The notes beneath the pieces are model-generated. The model was given only the letters and a program-made list of their open reading frames with translations, searched no databases and had not been told where the DNA came from. Source: Hydrogenophaga taeniospiralis CCUG 15921 (lineage in GTDB: Bacteria; Pseudomonadota; Gammaproteobacteria; Burkholderiales; Burkholderiaceae_C). Taken from it: a stretch of DNA of 64,000 nt. Made by a program: the position numbers and the translations under genes. Location: NCBI RefSeq assembly GCF_001592305.1, contig NZ_BCWR01000011.1, forward strand, positions 124,001 to 188,000. Direction: 5' to 3'. The stretch's first letter is position 1. Each line of letters begins with the position of its first letter. Shown here piece by piece: positions 50,129 to 59,190 of the stretch.

Positions 50129-50144
50129 TGGTACGGTCATTGCT
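50129..50144 (+). promoter_or_regulatory. Sigma-54 (-24/-12) promoter of the draT-draG operon
   Basis: TGGTACGGTCATTGCT matches TGGYACG-N4-TTGCW with GG and GC twelve bases apart. It lies 63 bases before the ATG of the first gene. A symmetric TGCTGATACAGCA overlaps its downstream edge (50141-50153). Confidence 0.8.
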
Positions 50145-50206
50145 GATACAGCACGGTGACGAACACCCCGTCTCCCACCCTGTAGACCCAACCCGAAGGA
50201 AGCTTC

Positions 50207-50815
50207 ATGACCGCCACCCTGGAACGCAAAGAGATCGACGACACCGCGTTTGCCCGCCTGGAAAGTGAGGGGCGCCTGCTCAACCCCCTGCTCAAGGCGC
50301 CCACCAACCAGTTCGGTCGCGTGGGCTTTCGCGGCGAGCTGGCGCTGCGCTTCGCGCCCAAGGTGGCCGACGAGGCCCGCCCGCCCGAACTGCTGTGCAC
50401 GCAGGCCATGGCCGTGGCCAAGGTGGGCGAAAAGCACCTGCCCTTTTTCGCCGGTTACCTGCTGAGCTTCGAACACCTCAAGGACGTGGCCGAGGTGCTG
50501 GGCGACACGCTCAGCGCGGGCGGCAAATACTTCCTGTTCTGCAACAACATCGACCTCTCCAAGAAGTACCAGGTGCCGTACAAGGGCGCGATGTTCTACG
50601 TGTTGCCGATCGACGAGGCCACGGTCTACAACGAACTGCTCGACCTGTTCTACCTGGAGAAGGGCGACCTGAAGAAGAAGGACACCGCCGGCAAGCTCGA
50701 CGCCGTGGCCGACGCCGCGCTCAAGTACGACGTGACCTTCGACACCATCACCTACGACGAAGGTCTGGCGCTGATGGGGCCGGTGCGCAACCCGAACGAA
50801 AACCGCCCGGTCTGA
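50207..50815 (+). CDS. Uncharacterised nif-linked protein, first gene of the draTG operon
   Basis: 202 residues. The chain is soluble and well ordered; segments such as LLNPLLKAPTNQFGRVGFRGELALRF, GKYFLFCNNIDLSKKYQVPY and VLPIDEATVYNELLDLFYLEKG show no motif I can assign. It contains two Cys only. AAGGAA lies before the ATG, and a sigma-54 promoter drives it. Its place between nifH and draT implies a role in nitrogenase regulation or protection. Confidence 0.75.
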   Translation: MTATLERKEIDDTAFARLESEGRLLNPLLKAPTNQFGRVGFRGELALRFAPKVADEARPPELLCTQAMAVAKVGEKHLPFFAGYLLSFEHLKDVAEVLGDTLSAGGKYFLFCNNIDLSKKYQVPYKGAMFYVLPIDEATVYNELLDLFYLEKGDLKKKDTAGKLDAVADAALKYDVTFDTITYDEGLALMGPVRNPNENRPV

Positions 50816-50867
50816 GTTCCAGCGCCCGGCCGCGCCGGCATCTGGACCCCGCCCCTCCCACCAGGCC

Positions 50868-51710
50868 ATGGACGATGGACCGGATCAACCCCACCGCTGG
50901 TACAGCACCAACCTGGTCGGCGTGCCGGCGCCGGTGCTCGCCAGCACCGGTTTCAATGCCCACCCCACGCGCCTGGCCATCGCTGGCGTGCGAGAGACCC
51001 AGGCCGGGCTGTTCGCGCTGCTGGACCGCAGCCACGACCTGAACGAGGCGGGCGACATGTTCGTGCATTACCTGGCCACCGCCTTCGGCCTGCGCAAACC
51101 CGAGCCCCAGGCGCTCGCGGCCATGGGCCCCGCCGAGCAGCGGCGCTGGCGTAGCAGCTGGCGCACCCTGCTGCAGGGCTGGGGCATGGACGCCAACGGC
51201 CCGGCCGGCGCCGTGCTCAAGGGCTGGGTGGAAAGCCGCTTCGGCCTCGTGCCCAGCTACCACAAGGCACCGCTGGAGCGCTTTCCCTCGCTGGCCTGGG
51301 TGGGCTACCTCGAAGAGAAAGCGGCCAGCCGCCACCACAGCAACAACATCCTGCAGCAGCTCGACCTGCTCTACGAGTTCTGCCAATGGGCCCTGCGGCG
51401 CTTCCCGCTGCCCGGCAGCGCCGCCCCCAGCGAACACCTGCAGCTCTGGCGCGGCAGCAACCGCTGCGAAGAGCAGTTGATCCAGGGAAGCCTTCAAATG
51501 CGCCGCTGCACCGTGCGCCTGAACAACATCGTCTCGTTCAGCCTCTCGCCGGAAGACGCCGCCTGCTTTGGCGACTGGGTGTTCGAGGCGCGGGTGCCGG
51601 CCTGCAAGGTGCTGGTGTTTCCCGGCCTGCTGCCCGGCCATGTGCTGCGCGGTGAACAGGAAGTGCTCGCGCTCGGCGGCGACTACGAGGTGGTGGCCCG
51701 CTATGCGTGA
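50868..51710 (+). CDS. draT: NAD+--dinitrogen-reductase ADP-D-ribosyltransferase
   Basis: 280 residues. It transfers ADP-ribose from NAD+ to the Arg beside Cys99-102 of NifH, switching nitrogenase off after ammonium or darkness/energy signals. DraT family segments include YSTNLVGVPAPVLASTGFN, HHSNNILQQLDLLYEFC, LQLWRGSNRCEEQL and RLNNIVSFSLSPEDAACFGDWV. It overlaps draG by 8 bases. An alternative ATG lies two codons in. Confidence 0.95.
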   Translation: MDDGPDQPHRWYSTNLVGVPAPVLASTGFNAHPTRLAIAGVRETQAGLFALLDRSHDLNEAGDMFVHYLATAFGLRKPEPQALAAMGPAEQRRWRSSWRTLLQGWGMDANGPAGAVLKGWVESRFGLVPSYHKAPLERFPSLAWVGYLEEKAASRHHSNNILQQLDLLYEFCQWALRRFPLPGSAAPSEHLQLWRGSNRCEEQLIQGSLQMRRCTVRLNNIVSFSLSPEDAACFGDWVFEARVPACKVLVFPGLLPGHVLRGEQEVLALGGDYEVVARYA

Positions 51711-52629
51711 GCTGTTCGACAAAGTGCTCGGCGCCTACCTCGGGCTGGCCATCGGCGACGCGCTGGGCGCCACGGTGGAGTTCATGCGCCCGCGCGAGAT
51801 CGAGGCCCGCTACGGCGTGCACCGCGAGATCGTGGGCGGCGGCTGGCTCAAGCTGGCGCGCGGCCAGGTCACCGACGACACCACCATAAGCCTGGCCCTG
51901 GGCTCGGCCCTGCTGCAAGGCGGCGCCACCGCGCTGCAGGGCTTCGCCACCCAGCTCGACACAACGCTCGTGCACGGCATCGGCCAGGCCTTCGTGCAAT
52001 GGCTGCAGGCCCGACCGGTGGACTGCGGCAACACCTGCCGGCGCGGCATCCAGCGCTTCCTGCTCGAAGGCACGCTGGCCGGCCCGTACAACCCGGGCGA
52101 CGCCGGCAACGGCGCGCTGATGCGCAACCTGCCCGTGGTGCTGGCCACCCTGCACGACGAAGCCGCCTTCGAGCGCCTGTCGCTCGCCCAGGCCCACCTG
52201 ACCCACCACCACCCGCTGTCCGACGCCGCCACCCTGGGCCTGGGCCGCCTGCTGCGCCTGCTGCTGCGCGGCGCGGGCCAGGCCGAGTGCCAGCGCTGGG
52301 CCGAAGCCTGGACCACCCAACACCCCGCCTTCGGCTTCACCCCCTACCGCGGCCGCGCCACCGCCTACGTGGTGGACACGGTGCAGACCGTGCTGCATGG
52401 ATTCACGCGGCACGAAGACTTCGAGGCCGCGCTGGTGGCCACCGTGAACCAGGGCGACGACGCCGACACCACCGGCGCCCTGGTCGGCATGCTCGCGGGC
52501 GCGCGCTGCGGCGCCGGGCGCTTGCCTCAGCGCTGGCTGCACCGGCTGCAGCCCGCCACCGTGCAGGCCATCACCGACCAGACCAGCGGCCTGCTGGCGC
52601 TGGCCTCATGTCTGGAGGACCGCCCATGA
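51703..52629 (+). CDS. draG: ADP-ribosyl-[dinitrogen reductase] hydrolase
   Basis: 308 residues. ADP-ribosylglycohydrolase motifs are GAYLGLAIGDALGATVEF, VTDDTTISLAL (metal-binding Thr-Asp-Asp), GDAGNGALMRNLP and the C-terminal NQGDDADTTGALVGMLAGA with the paired Asp. It removes ADP-ribose from NifH and restores activity. ATG 51703 lies inside the end of draT. Confidence 0.96.
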   Translation: MRELFDKVLGAYLGLAIGDALGATVEFMRPREIEARYGVHREIVGGGWLKLARGQVTDDTTISLALGSALLQGGATALQGFATQLDTTLVHGIGQAFVQWLQARPVDCGNTCRRGIQRFLLEGTLAGPYNPGDAGNGALMRNLPVVLATLHDEAAFERLSLAQAHLTHHHPLSDAATLGLGRLLRLLLRGAGQAECQRWAEAWTTQHPAFGFTPYRGRATAYVVDTVQTVLHGFTRHEDFEAALVATVNQGDDADTTGALVGMLAGARCGAGRLPQRWLHRLQPATVQAITDQTSGLLALASCLEDRP

Positions 52630-52683
52630 AACGCCGACGCCTGTTTCGCCGCCCCACCCCACCCGCCCACCCAGGAGCCCCCC

Positions 52684-52932
52684 ATGCCCATGTTTGACTA
52701 CCACTGCAAAGCCTGCCAGGCCGGGTTCGAACTGCTCGTGCGCTCCAGCACCGTGCCCACCTGCCCGCACTGCGGCAGCACCGATCTGGAAAAGTGCGTC
52801 TCGCGCATCGCCCCGGCCGGCAAGATCGAAGCCATCCGGATGTCCAACCGCCGCCTCGCTGCCGCGCAGGGCCACTTCAACCACTACAGCCCGTCCGAAC
52901 AGGCGCGGCTGCTCAAAGGCAAGAGCGTCTAG
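52684..52932 (+). CDS. FmdB-family zinc ribbon protein
   Basis: 82 residues. A single zinc ribbon is formed by YHCKACQAGFE and PTCPHCGS. The rest is helical, with KIEAIRMSNRRLAAAQGHFNHYS. FmdB-like ribbons are often linked to formamidase or nif loci, but the role is unknown. It sits between draG and a Cys-cluster gene in the same direction. A 23-codon stretch overlapping the draG stop precedes it and is not convincing as a gene. Confidence 0.88.
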   Translation: MPMFDYHCKACQAGFELLVRSSTVPTCPHCGSTDLEKCVSRIAPAGKIEAIRMSNRRLAAAQGHFNHYSPSEQARLLKGKSV

Positions 52933-52942
52933 GCAAGGCCCC

Positions 52943-53746
52943 ATGCCAGAGCAGACCTCCCCCGACGACCACGGCGCCGAAGCCTTCTTCCGCGCGCTGC
53001 GCGGCGCCTTTGAACACACCCTGGGCGAACCCGGCGCGGCCAGCGCCGAGCGTTGCCAGGCCGCGATGGCCCAGGCCTGGGACAGCTTTGACGGCAACGT
53101 GGCGATCCAGTCCGAAGGCCAGCCCCCTATCGCCTGCCGCAAGGGCTGCCCGAGCTGCTGCACCCTGCGCGTGACCGCTCTCGCGCCCGAAGTGTTCCTA
53201 GTGGCCGCCTACCTGCGCGCCACCGCGCCCGCACTGCGCGGCCACGGCATCGACCTCATCGGCCGCCTGCGCGCAACCGACGCCGCCACCCGCGGGCTGG
53301 GCGAAGAACAGCGCGTGGCGCTGCGGCGGCGTTGCGCCTTCATCGAACAGGGCGTGTGCCTGATCCACCGCGTGCGCCCCCTCGCCTGCCGCGGCCACGC
53401 CTCGCACGACCGCCGGGCCTGTGCCGACGCCGCGGCCGGCCGCGTGGACGAGGTGCCCTTCTCCGGGCCGCACCGCGTGGTGCGCGTGCTCGTGCAGTCC
53501 GCGCTGCAGGCCGCGCTGCGCCAGCAAGGCCTGGCCTGGGGCGCCTACGAACTCAACCACGCCCTGGTGCTGGCGCTGGACGACGCCGCAAGCCAGTCGC
53601 ATTGGCTGGGCCGCAACGACCCGCTGGCCCCGGTCGCGGTGGACCTGGAACACCGCGACACCATGGCCGCTGGGTTTGACGCTCAGCCCAGAAACCCCGA
53701 TCACACCAAGCCTTGTCCTTCTCAGCCATACATGCGCGCGACTTAA
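52943..53746 (+). CDS. YkgJ-type Cys-cluster protein with an altered C-terminus
   Basis: 267 residues. The metal-binding pattern C-x3-C-x2-CC (CRKGCPSCCTLRV) is joined by FIEQGVCLIHRVRPLACRGHAS, as in the UPF0153/YkgJ family. It ends the draTG operon. The last 23 codons after AAGFD are not shared with a near-copy of the gene end at 59415-59487. The original tail was probably replaced when the adjacent island arrived. Confidence 0.86.
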   Translation: MPEQTSPDDHGAEAFFRALRGAFEHTLGEPGAASAERCQAAMAQAWDSFDGNVAIQSEGQPPIACRKGCPSCCTLRVTALAPEVFLVAAYLRATAPALRGHGIDLIGRLRATDAATRGLGEEQRVALRRRCAFIEQGVCLIHRVRPLACRGHASHDRRACADAAAGRVDEVPFSGPHRVVRVLVQSALQAALRQQGLAWGAYELNHALVLALDDAASQSHWLGRNDPLAPVAVDLEHRDTMAAGFDAQPRNPDHTKPCPSQPYMRAT

Positions 53747-54257
53747 GCGCGGCTTAAGGTCGGTGGATTGCGCCACACACCAAGACTGAAAACCACGTTC
53801 CGTGCAATCCGGCATTGAGCCAGATCAAGTTTCATGCAATCCGGCATTGAGCCATTCAGACTTGCAGATGTATCCTGCCGTTCGTGTTAATTGGAACACA
53901 TCGCCGTGCTATGCACGTCCTTAGCAGAACACCCTCCAATTTAGACAAAGCGTGCTCGCCACTTGGACGCCGTCTTATTTGATCACGCGTTGCCGCGCCG
54001 CCAACGCATTGTTGATCTCCCTTGCGGTGCAGGCTAACACGATACGCGCTCGCAGCGCAAATGCCTGCGGCTATCAAAATGAGTGAAATGCATTTCCCAC
54101 CCAGGACACCAGCGCATGCATGAAAACAAAAGTGCTTTATCAATAGACACCCCAATCATGGGGCTCTCATCCCATTGATTGGAAAAATCATGCACATGAG
54201 GTCAGTCGATAAATTACCTGCAGAAAAACCTGAACATTTGAAAAAGGCAGAATAGTC
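53747..54257. other. Non-coding junction at the left edge of the polysaccharide island
   Basis: The first 50 bases still resemble the GC-rich flank; from about 53850 the sequence turns AT-richer. Apart from the 20-base direct repeat listed separately, I see no convincing gene, tRNA or promoter. Open frames here lack ribosome sites and normal codon use. Confidence 0.6.
53803..53854. repeat. Direct repeat of 20 bases near the island edge
   Basis: TGCAATCCGGCATTGAGCCA occurs at 53803-53822 and again, identical, at 53835-53854, with only 12 bases between. It may be left over from a mobile element terminus. Confidence 0.85.
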
Positions 54258-55280
54258 GTGAAGATACTGGTTACCGGAACAGATGGTTATATTGGAAGCT
54301 TGCTGGGGTCAGTCCTATTGGAGCGTGGTCATGACGTGGTGGGCATCGACACCGGCTTCTACCGAGATGGCTGGCTGTACAACGCCATTAAAAAAGCGCC
54401 ACAATGGATCAGCAAGGACATTCGGAACATCACCGAAAAAGACCTTGAGGGATTTGAGGCGGTGGTGCATTTGGCCGAGTTGTCCAATGACCCGCTGGGC
54501 AAGCTCAACAACGACATCACCTATGAGATCAATCATGTAGGCTCGGTTGAGCTGGCCAAGAAATGCAAGAACGTCGGCGTAAGCCGTTTTGTCTACACAT
54601 CTTCTTGTAGCGCGTATGGTATTGGTGGTGATGACTTCAAAACCGAGGAGTCTGCTACCGACCCACAAACCGCATACGCCAAGTGCAAGGTCAAAGTGGA
54701 GCGCGATGTGTCACCTCTGGCCTCGGAGCACTTCAGCCCCACATTTCTGCGCAATGCCACGGCCTACGGACCTTCGCCACGCATGCGCTTCGACATCGTG
54801 TTGAACAACCTGTCTGGATTGGCTTGGACAACCAAGGAAATCAAGATGACCAGTGACGGACAGCCATGGCGCCCGCTGGTGCATGTTCTGGATATTTGCG
54901 ATGCCATCGGCTGCGTGCTGGATGCGCCACGCGAGAAGATCCACAACCAGATTTTCAATGTGGGCAGCACCTCCGACAACTACCGCGTCAAGGAAATCGC
55001 CGAGATCGTTGCAGAAACCTTCACCGGGTGTTCGCTCAGCTTTGGCACCAATGATGCCGACAATCGCAGCTACCGCGTCTCATTCGACAAGATCAGCACC
55101 CAACTGGGCTTCAAGTGCAAGCGAAACGCCAAGATTGGTGCAGAACAACTCTACGAGGTGTTCAAACGAATCGACATGCCACCCGAAATCTTCAACTTCC
55201 GGGCCTTCACCCGCCTGAAGCAAATTGAGTATCTCATCCGCACCCAGCAGATTGATGACAAGTTCTTCTGGAGCGTTTGA
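54258..55280 (+). CDS. NAD-dependent sugar epimerase/dehydratase (extended SDR)
   Basis: 340 residues. GTG start. The Rossmann loop ILVTGTDGYIGSLLGSVLLE and the catalytic SSCSAYG ... YAKCKVKVERD (Tyr-x3-Lys region) mark an extended short-chain dehydrogenase, related to UDP-glucose 4-epimerase and dTDP-glucose 4,6-dehydratase. The substrate is a nucleotide sugar. It is first of the polysaccharide genes, AT-richer than the nif region, and its stop shares a base with the next ATG. Confidence 0.88.
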   Translation: MKILVTGTDGYIGSLLGSVLLERGHDVVGIDTGFYRDGWLYNAIKKAPQWISKDIRNITEKDLEGFEAVVHLAELSNDPLGKLNNDITYEINHVGSVELAKKCKNVGVSRFVYTSSCSAYGIGGDDFKTEESATDPQTAYAKCKVKVERDVSPLASEHFSPTFLRNATAYGPSPRMRFDIVLNNLSGLAWTTKEIKMTSDGQPWRPLVHVLDICDAIGCVLDAPREKIHNQIFNVGSTSDNYRVKEIAEIVAETFTGCSLSFGTNDADNRSYRVSFDKISTQLGFKCKRNAKIGAEQLYEVFKRIDMPPEIFNFRAFTRLKQIEYLIRTQQIDDKFFWSV

Positions 55281-55810
55281 TGATATTCACCGAAACCAAA
55301 CTGTCCGGCGCATACATCATTGATCTGGAAAAGCGCGGGGATTCCCGTGGCTTCTTTGCCAGGTCTTTTTGCCAGGACGAATTCGAGCGGCATGGTCTGG
55401 TGAGCAAAGTGGTGCAAACCAATGTTTCCCTGAGCAAACACCAGGGAACATTGCGCGGCATGCACTATCAGGAGTCGCCGTACGCCGAAACCAAACTGGT
55501 CAGATGCACACAGGGTGCCATCTACGACGTCATCGTGGATATTCGCCCTGAGTCTCCCACCTACAAACAATGGATTGGTGTCGAGTTATCCAGCAGCAAT
55601 CACCGCATGCTGTTTGTGCCGCAGCACTTCGCACATGGGTTCATTACCCTGGTGGATGACTGCGAAGTCACCTACCAGGTTTCGCAGGTTTACCACCCTG
55701 GTTCAGAGCGCGGCCTCAGATACAACGACCCAGCCCTGGGAATCGTTTGGCCGCAAGAGGTCAAGGTGATTTCTGACAAAGATGCCAGCTGGCCCGACAT
55801 GAAACAGTGA
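55280..55810 (+). CDS. dTDP-4-dehydrorhamnose 3,5-epimerase-like protein (RmlC family)
   Basis: 176 residues with the RmlC cupin pattern: DSRGFFARSF, LSKHQGTLRGMHYQ (active-site His), ALIYDVIVDIR-like strand GAIYDVIVDIRPESPTY and FVPQHFAHGFITL with the second His. It epimerises a keto-sugar nucleotide. ATG 55280 overlaps the stop of the SDR gene (TGATG). Confidence 0.9.
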   Translation: MIFTETKLSGAYIIDLEKRGDSRGFFARSFCQDEFERHGLVSKVVQTNVSLSKHQGTLRGMHYQESPYAETKLVRCTQGAIYDVIVDIRPESPTYKQWIGVELSSSNHRMLFVPQHFAHGFITLVDDCEVTYQVSQVYHPGSERGLRYNDPALGIVWPQEVKVISDKDASWPDMKQ

Positions 55811-55877
55811 GCCGGGCACTCGCAATACCTGCCCCATCAGACCTTGGTGTCGCATTCAAAATTAACAAGTCAAGATC

Positions 55878-57173
55878 ATGATAATTATTGACAGTGCGTT
55901 GAAGAAACGCCAGTCCGACAACAACCCTATTCGGGTGGCCATGGTGGGTGCGGGGTTCATGGGTCGCGGGGTTGCCCTGCAAATTATCAATTCCACTCCG
56001 GGCATGAAACTGGTGGCAGTTTCCAACCGGAGCATTGATCAAGCCCGGCGCGCCTACAACGAAGCCAATGTCCAGGACGTGGTGGTTGTGGAAACCGTCG
56101 CGCAGCTGGAAGATGCCATTGCGCAAGACCGCTATGCGATCACCGATGAAGCATTTCTGCTCTGCCAGGCAGAGGGCATCGATGCCATCATCGAGGTGAC
56201 TGGCGCAGTGGAGTTCAGTGCTCAGGTGGTATTCACGGCCATTCAACATGGCAAACACGTGATCATGATGAATGCCGAGCTGGACGGCACAGTAGGCCCG
56301 ATTCTCAAGGTCTATGCCGATAAAGCAGGCGTGGTACTCACCAACGTCGATGGCGACCAGCCTGGCGTGATCATGAATCTGTACAGATTTGTCAAGGGAA
56401 TTGGGGTTAAGCCCGTCCTGTGCGGAAACATCAAAGGTTTGCACGACCCCTATCGCAACCCGACCACACAGGAAGGGTTTGCCAAGAAATGGGGGCAGAA
56501 TCCCGCCATGGTGACCTCATTTGCCGATGGCACCAAAATTTCGTATGAGCAGGCCATCGTGGCAAACGCCACCGGCATGCGGGTGGCCAAACGCGGAATG
56601 TTCGGCCCAACGGTTGCCGCCGGCACTCCTATTACCGAGGCCGTCAATTGGTATCCGCTTGAAGAGCTGCTGCAAGGCCCGGGAATCGTTGATTACGTCG
56701 TGGGAGCCGCTCCAAATCCAGGTGTTTTTGTGCTGGGCACACATGATCACCCCCAACAAAAACACTACCTCAATTTATACAAACTGGGCGAAGGTCCGTT
56801 GTATTGCTTTTACACGCCTTATCACTTGTGCCACTTTGAGGTGCCCAATACGGTTGCGCGCGCGGTATTGTTCTCTGACGCAGCAATAGCACCCATTGCT
56901 GGACCGTGCGTTGATGTGGTTGCCACCGCAAAAATTGACCTGAAAGCAGGGCAAATCATAGATGGCATCGGTGGCTACATGACCTATGGATTGGCTGAAA
57001 ACTCGCATGTTGTAAATCAAGGCCATCTGCTCCCAATGGGTTTGGCTGAGGGATGTCGTCTCAGGCGTGATGTCCCTAAAGACCAGGTTCTTTGCATGGA
57101 TGACGTCACTGTGCCAGGTGGCCGGCTGAGTGACAAACTCCGCGCAGAGCAAAACGCGTACTTCAGCAATTGA
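55878..57173 (+). CDS. SAF-domain NAD(P)-dependent dehydrogenase
   Basis: 431 residues. The N-terminal Rossmann fold (VAMVGAGFMGRGVALQI) is like homoserine dehydrogenase/Gfo-Idh proteins. MMNAELDGTVGPILKVYADKAGVVLTNVDGDQPG and GNIKGLHDPYRNP follow. The C-terminus holds a SAF-like domain (VVATAKIDLKAGQIIDGIGG, MTYGLA). Proteins of this type occur in several LPS/EPS clusters; the substrate is unassigned. No clear ribosome site at the ATG. Confidence 0.8.
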   Translation: MIIIDSALKKRQSDNNPIRVAMVGAGFMGRGVALQIINSTPGMKLVAVSNRSIDQARRAYNEANVQDVVVVETVAQLEDAIAQDRYAITDEAFLLCQAEGIDAIIEVTGAVEFSAQVVFTAIQHGKHVIMMNAELDGTVGPILKVYADKAGVVLTNVDGDQPGVIMNLYRFVKGIGVKPVLCGNIKGLHDPYRNPTTQEGFAKKWGQNPAMVTSFADGTKISYEQAIVANATGMRVAKRGMFGPTVAAGTPITEAVNWYPLEELLQGPGIVDYVVGAAPNPGVFVLGTHDHPQQKHYLNLYKLGEGPLYCFYTPYHLCHFEVPNTVARAVLFSDAAIAPIAGPCVDVVATAKIDLKAGQIIDGIGGYMTYGLAENSHVVNQGHLLPMGLAEGCRLRRDVPKDQVLCMDDVTVPGGRLSDKLRAEQNAYFSN

Positions 57174-57212
57174 AACCGCTCTCTTTGCTGCAGAGCTGAT
57201 TTAAGGCTCAAA

Positions 57213-58151
57213 ATGAACACTGCTCCGCTGGTCAGTATTGGTGTACCGGTATATAACGGTGAAAAGTCTCTGGCGCGCACGCTCGACTGCCTGCTGGGGC
57301 AAACCTATAAAAATATTGAATTGATCTTGTCCGACAATGCGTCTACCGATGCAACAGCGCAAATCTGCCAAGAATATTGCGCTCGGGACCATCGGATCAG
57401 ATACGTACGACAAGAGAAGAACCTGGGGCTGCCTGGCAACTGGACCTATGTTGCCGAGCAGGCCAAAGGCGATTTTTTCATGTGGGCGGCGGCAGACGAC
57501 CACTGGGAGCCTGAATTTATAGAGGTCCTGGTCAATAAGCTGCTCGCAGAACCTGAAGCCATATTGGCATTCTGTCCCTACCGCCTCTTCAATAAAGAGA
57601 CTCAGGAATACGAAGGCGAAGAGGTTCTCGAAGACTACGGGCACCACTATGCGCTGGTGAGAATCTACAAGCTGACCAAGCAGTTACTTGATCGCAGCAA
57701 CCACGCGCTCATCCGGCGTCAGCGCGCCAAGGACATTGAATACAAGCTTTGGCTGTTTCCAAAAATCACGACGGTTTATAACGTCGCTTTTCCGTCTCTG
57801 TATTTTCTTGCGGCCAAGGGAAATTTCGTTCTGACATCCCTGGACAAGCCCTTGTGGCGCAAGACCATGACCAGCAAACCGGCGCATGACTTGCCGCAGC
57901 ACGCACGCCACCCGGGATTGACCTATCTTGGCCATGTGATACGAAAAGTGCACTTGTTTTTTCGATCGTTGGCCTACATCCAGCGTGGCGCGAATTCATA
58001 TTTGTTCATGCTTGCGTGCGTGCCGATCCTGTTTACCAGAATGGTTCACGACATTGTTGTCCCGGTATGGGTGGTGCTGAAGGTGACTATTTCCGGCAAG
58101 AAGATGAAGGATTTGTCCCCCCATGATTTTTGGAAAATGGGAGTGCGCTGA
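57213..58151 (+). CDS. Family 2 glycosyltransferase
   Basis: 312 residues. GT2 hallmarks are VSIGVPVYNGEKSLARTL, ELILSDNASTDAT and FMWAAADDHWEPEF (DxD-like ADD). The C-terminal third ends in a hydrophobic stretch (LFMLACVPILFTRMV) that may anchor it to the inner membrane. It transfers a sugar in the exopolysaccharide or O-antigen made by the island. Confidence 0.86.
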   Translation: MNTAPLVSIGVPVYNGEKSLARTLDCLLGQTYKNIELILSDNASTDATAQICQEYCARDHRIRYVRQEKNLGLPGNWTYVAEQAKGDFFMWAAADDHWEPEFIEVLVNKLLAEPEAILAFCPYRLFNKETQEYEGEEVLEDYGHHYALVRIYKLTKQLLDRSNHALIRRQRAKDIEYKLWLFPKITTVYNVAFPSLYFLAAKGNFVLTSLDKPLWRKTMTSKPAHDLPQHARHPGLTYLGHVIRKVHLFFRSLAYIQRGANSYLFMLACVPILFTRMVHDIVVPVWVVLKVTISGKKMKDLSPHDFWKMGVR

Positions 58152-58222
58152 ACAAGCGCCGATAAATTTTCAAATATTACTCACACAGACATATTAGATA
58201 ATCAAACCAAGGACACATGGAT

Positions 58223-58996
58223 ATGAAGGCGGTAATTTTGGCAGGAGGCTATGGAACTCGAATTAGCGAGGAAAGTGCAACAAAGCCCAAGCCCATGATT
58301 GAAATTGGCGGCAAACCCATGCTTTGGCACATCATGAAGATATACTCCACCGCAGGAATAAACGATTTCATCATCTGCTGCGGGTATAAAGGTTATGTGA
58401 TCAAAGAGTACTTCGCCAATTATTTCCTCCATACGGCCGATTTTACTTTTGACATCAAAAACAATAATATAGAAATACACCATACCCAAGCTGAGCCTTG
58501 GCGAGTCACCTTGGTCGATACCGGCGAAGCAACCATGACCGGCGGGAGAATTAAAAGAATTAAGGATTATGTGGCTGGTGAAACTTTTTGCCTGACATAT
58601 GGGGACGGCGTGTGCGACATGGATATGAATAAGCTACTGGCTTTTCATCATGAGCAAAAAACGATCGCTACTTTAACTGCAGTACAGCCACCAGGACGCT
58701 TTGGAGCTTTTACACTCAAAGAAGATGACCGCAAGATCCATAATTTCAGCGAAAAGACAAAAGGGGACGGGGCATGGATTAATGGTGGTTTTTTTGTCAT
58801 GGAACCTGAGGTTTTTGATTATTTCTCCGGCGACGAAAGTGTTTTAGAGCAAGAACCACTTATGCAGCTGGCCCACCAAGGCAAACTGACGGCTTATCGC
58901 CACGACAGCTTTTGGCAAAACATGGATACCCTGCGGGATAAAAATTATCTTGAAAATCTTTGGGCAAGCACCAAAGCACCCTGGAAAATTTGGTGA
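58223..58996 (+). CDS. rfbF: Glucose-1-phosphate cytidylyltransferase
   Basis: 257 residues, the same length as enteric Rfb[22 protein letters not shown] is the nucleotide-binding start; [37 protein letters not shown] and [10 protein letters not shown] are near-identical to RfbF. It makes CDP-glucose for 3,6-dideoxyhexoses. ATG 58223 was taken since AAGGA is 9 bases before it; ATG 58217 is only 4 bases away. rfbG/rfbH partners are absent. Confidence 0.95.
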   Translation: MKAVILAGGYGTRISEESATKPKPMIEIGGKPMLWHIMKIYSTAGINDFIICCGYKGYVIKEYFANYFLHTADFTFDIKNNNIEIHHTQAEPWRVTLVDTGEATMTGGRIKRIKDYVAGETFCLTYGDGVCDMDMNKLLAFHHEQKTIATLTAVQPPGRFGAFTLKEDDRKIHNFSEKTKGDGAWINGGFFVMEPEVFDYFSGDESVLEQEPLMQLAHQGKLTAYRHDSFWQNMDTLRDKNYLENLWASTKAPWKIW

Positions 58997-59190
58997 TTTT
59001 TTTCCTTCTAATGGCCGGTGAATGTGAAGGCAGTTGTCGCCTGAATCACGCGACCTTGATGGATAGATGTCGCATCCTGGATGATTGCATGGGCCTCTGA
59101 AGGTACCCCGTTGCTGGCAGCGCGCAATGCGATGCGCCAATTGGTGGATGATCTGCTGGGTCGTTCAATCCACGTTGCGGGAATTTCTTG

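Noticed and set aside
52626..52697. 23-codon frame overlapping the draG stop
   Set aside because: Arg/Pro-rich, no ribosome site of its own; more likely chance.
53856..54155. 99-codon minus-strand frame in the island junction
   Set aside because: No ribosome site, no conserved pattern and unusual codon use.
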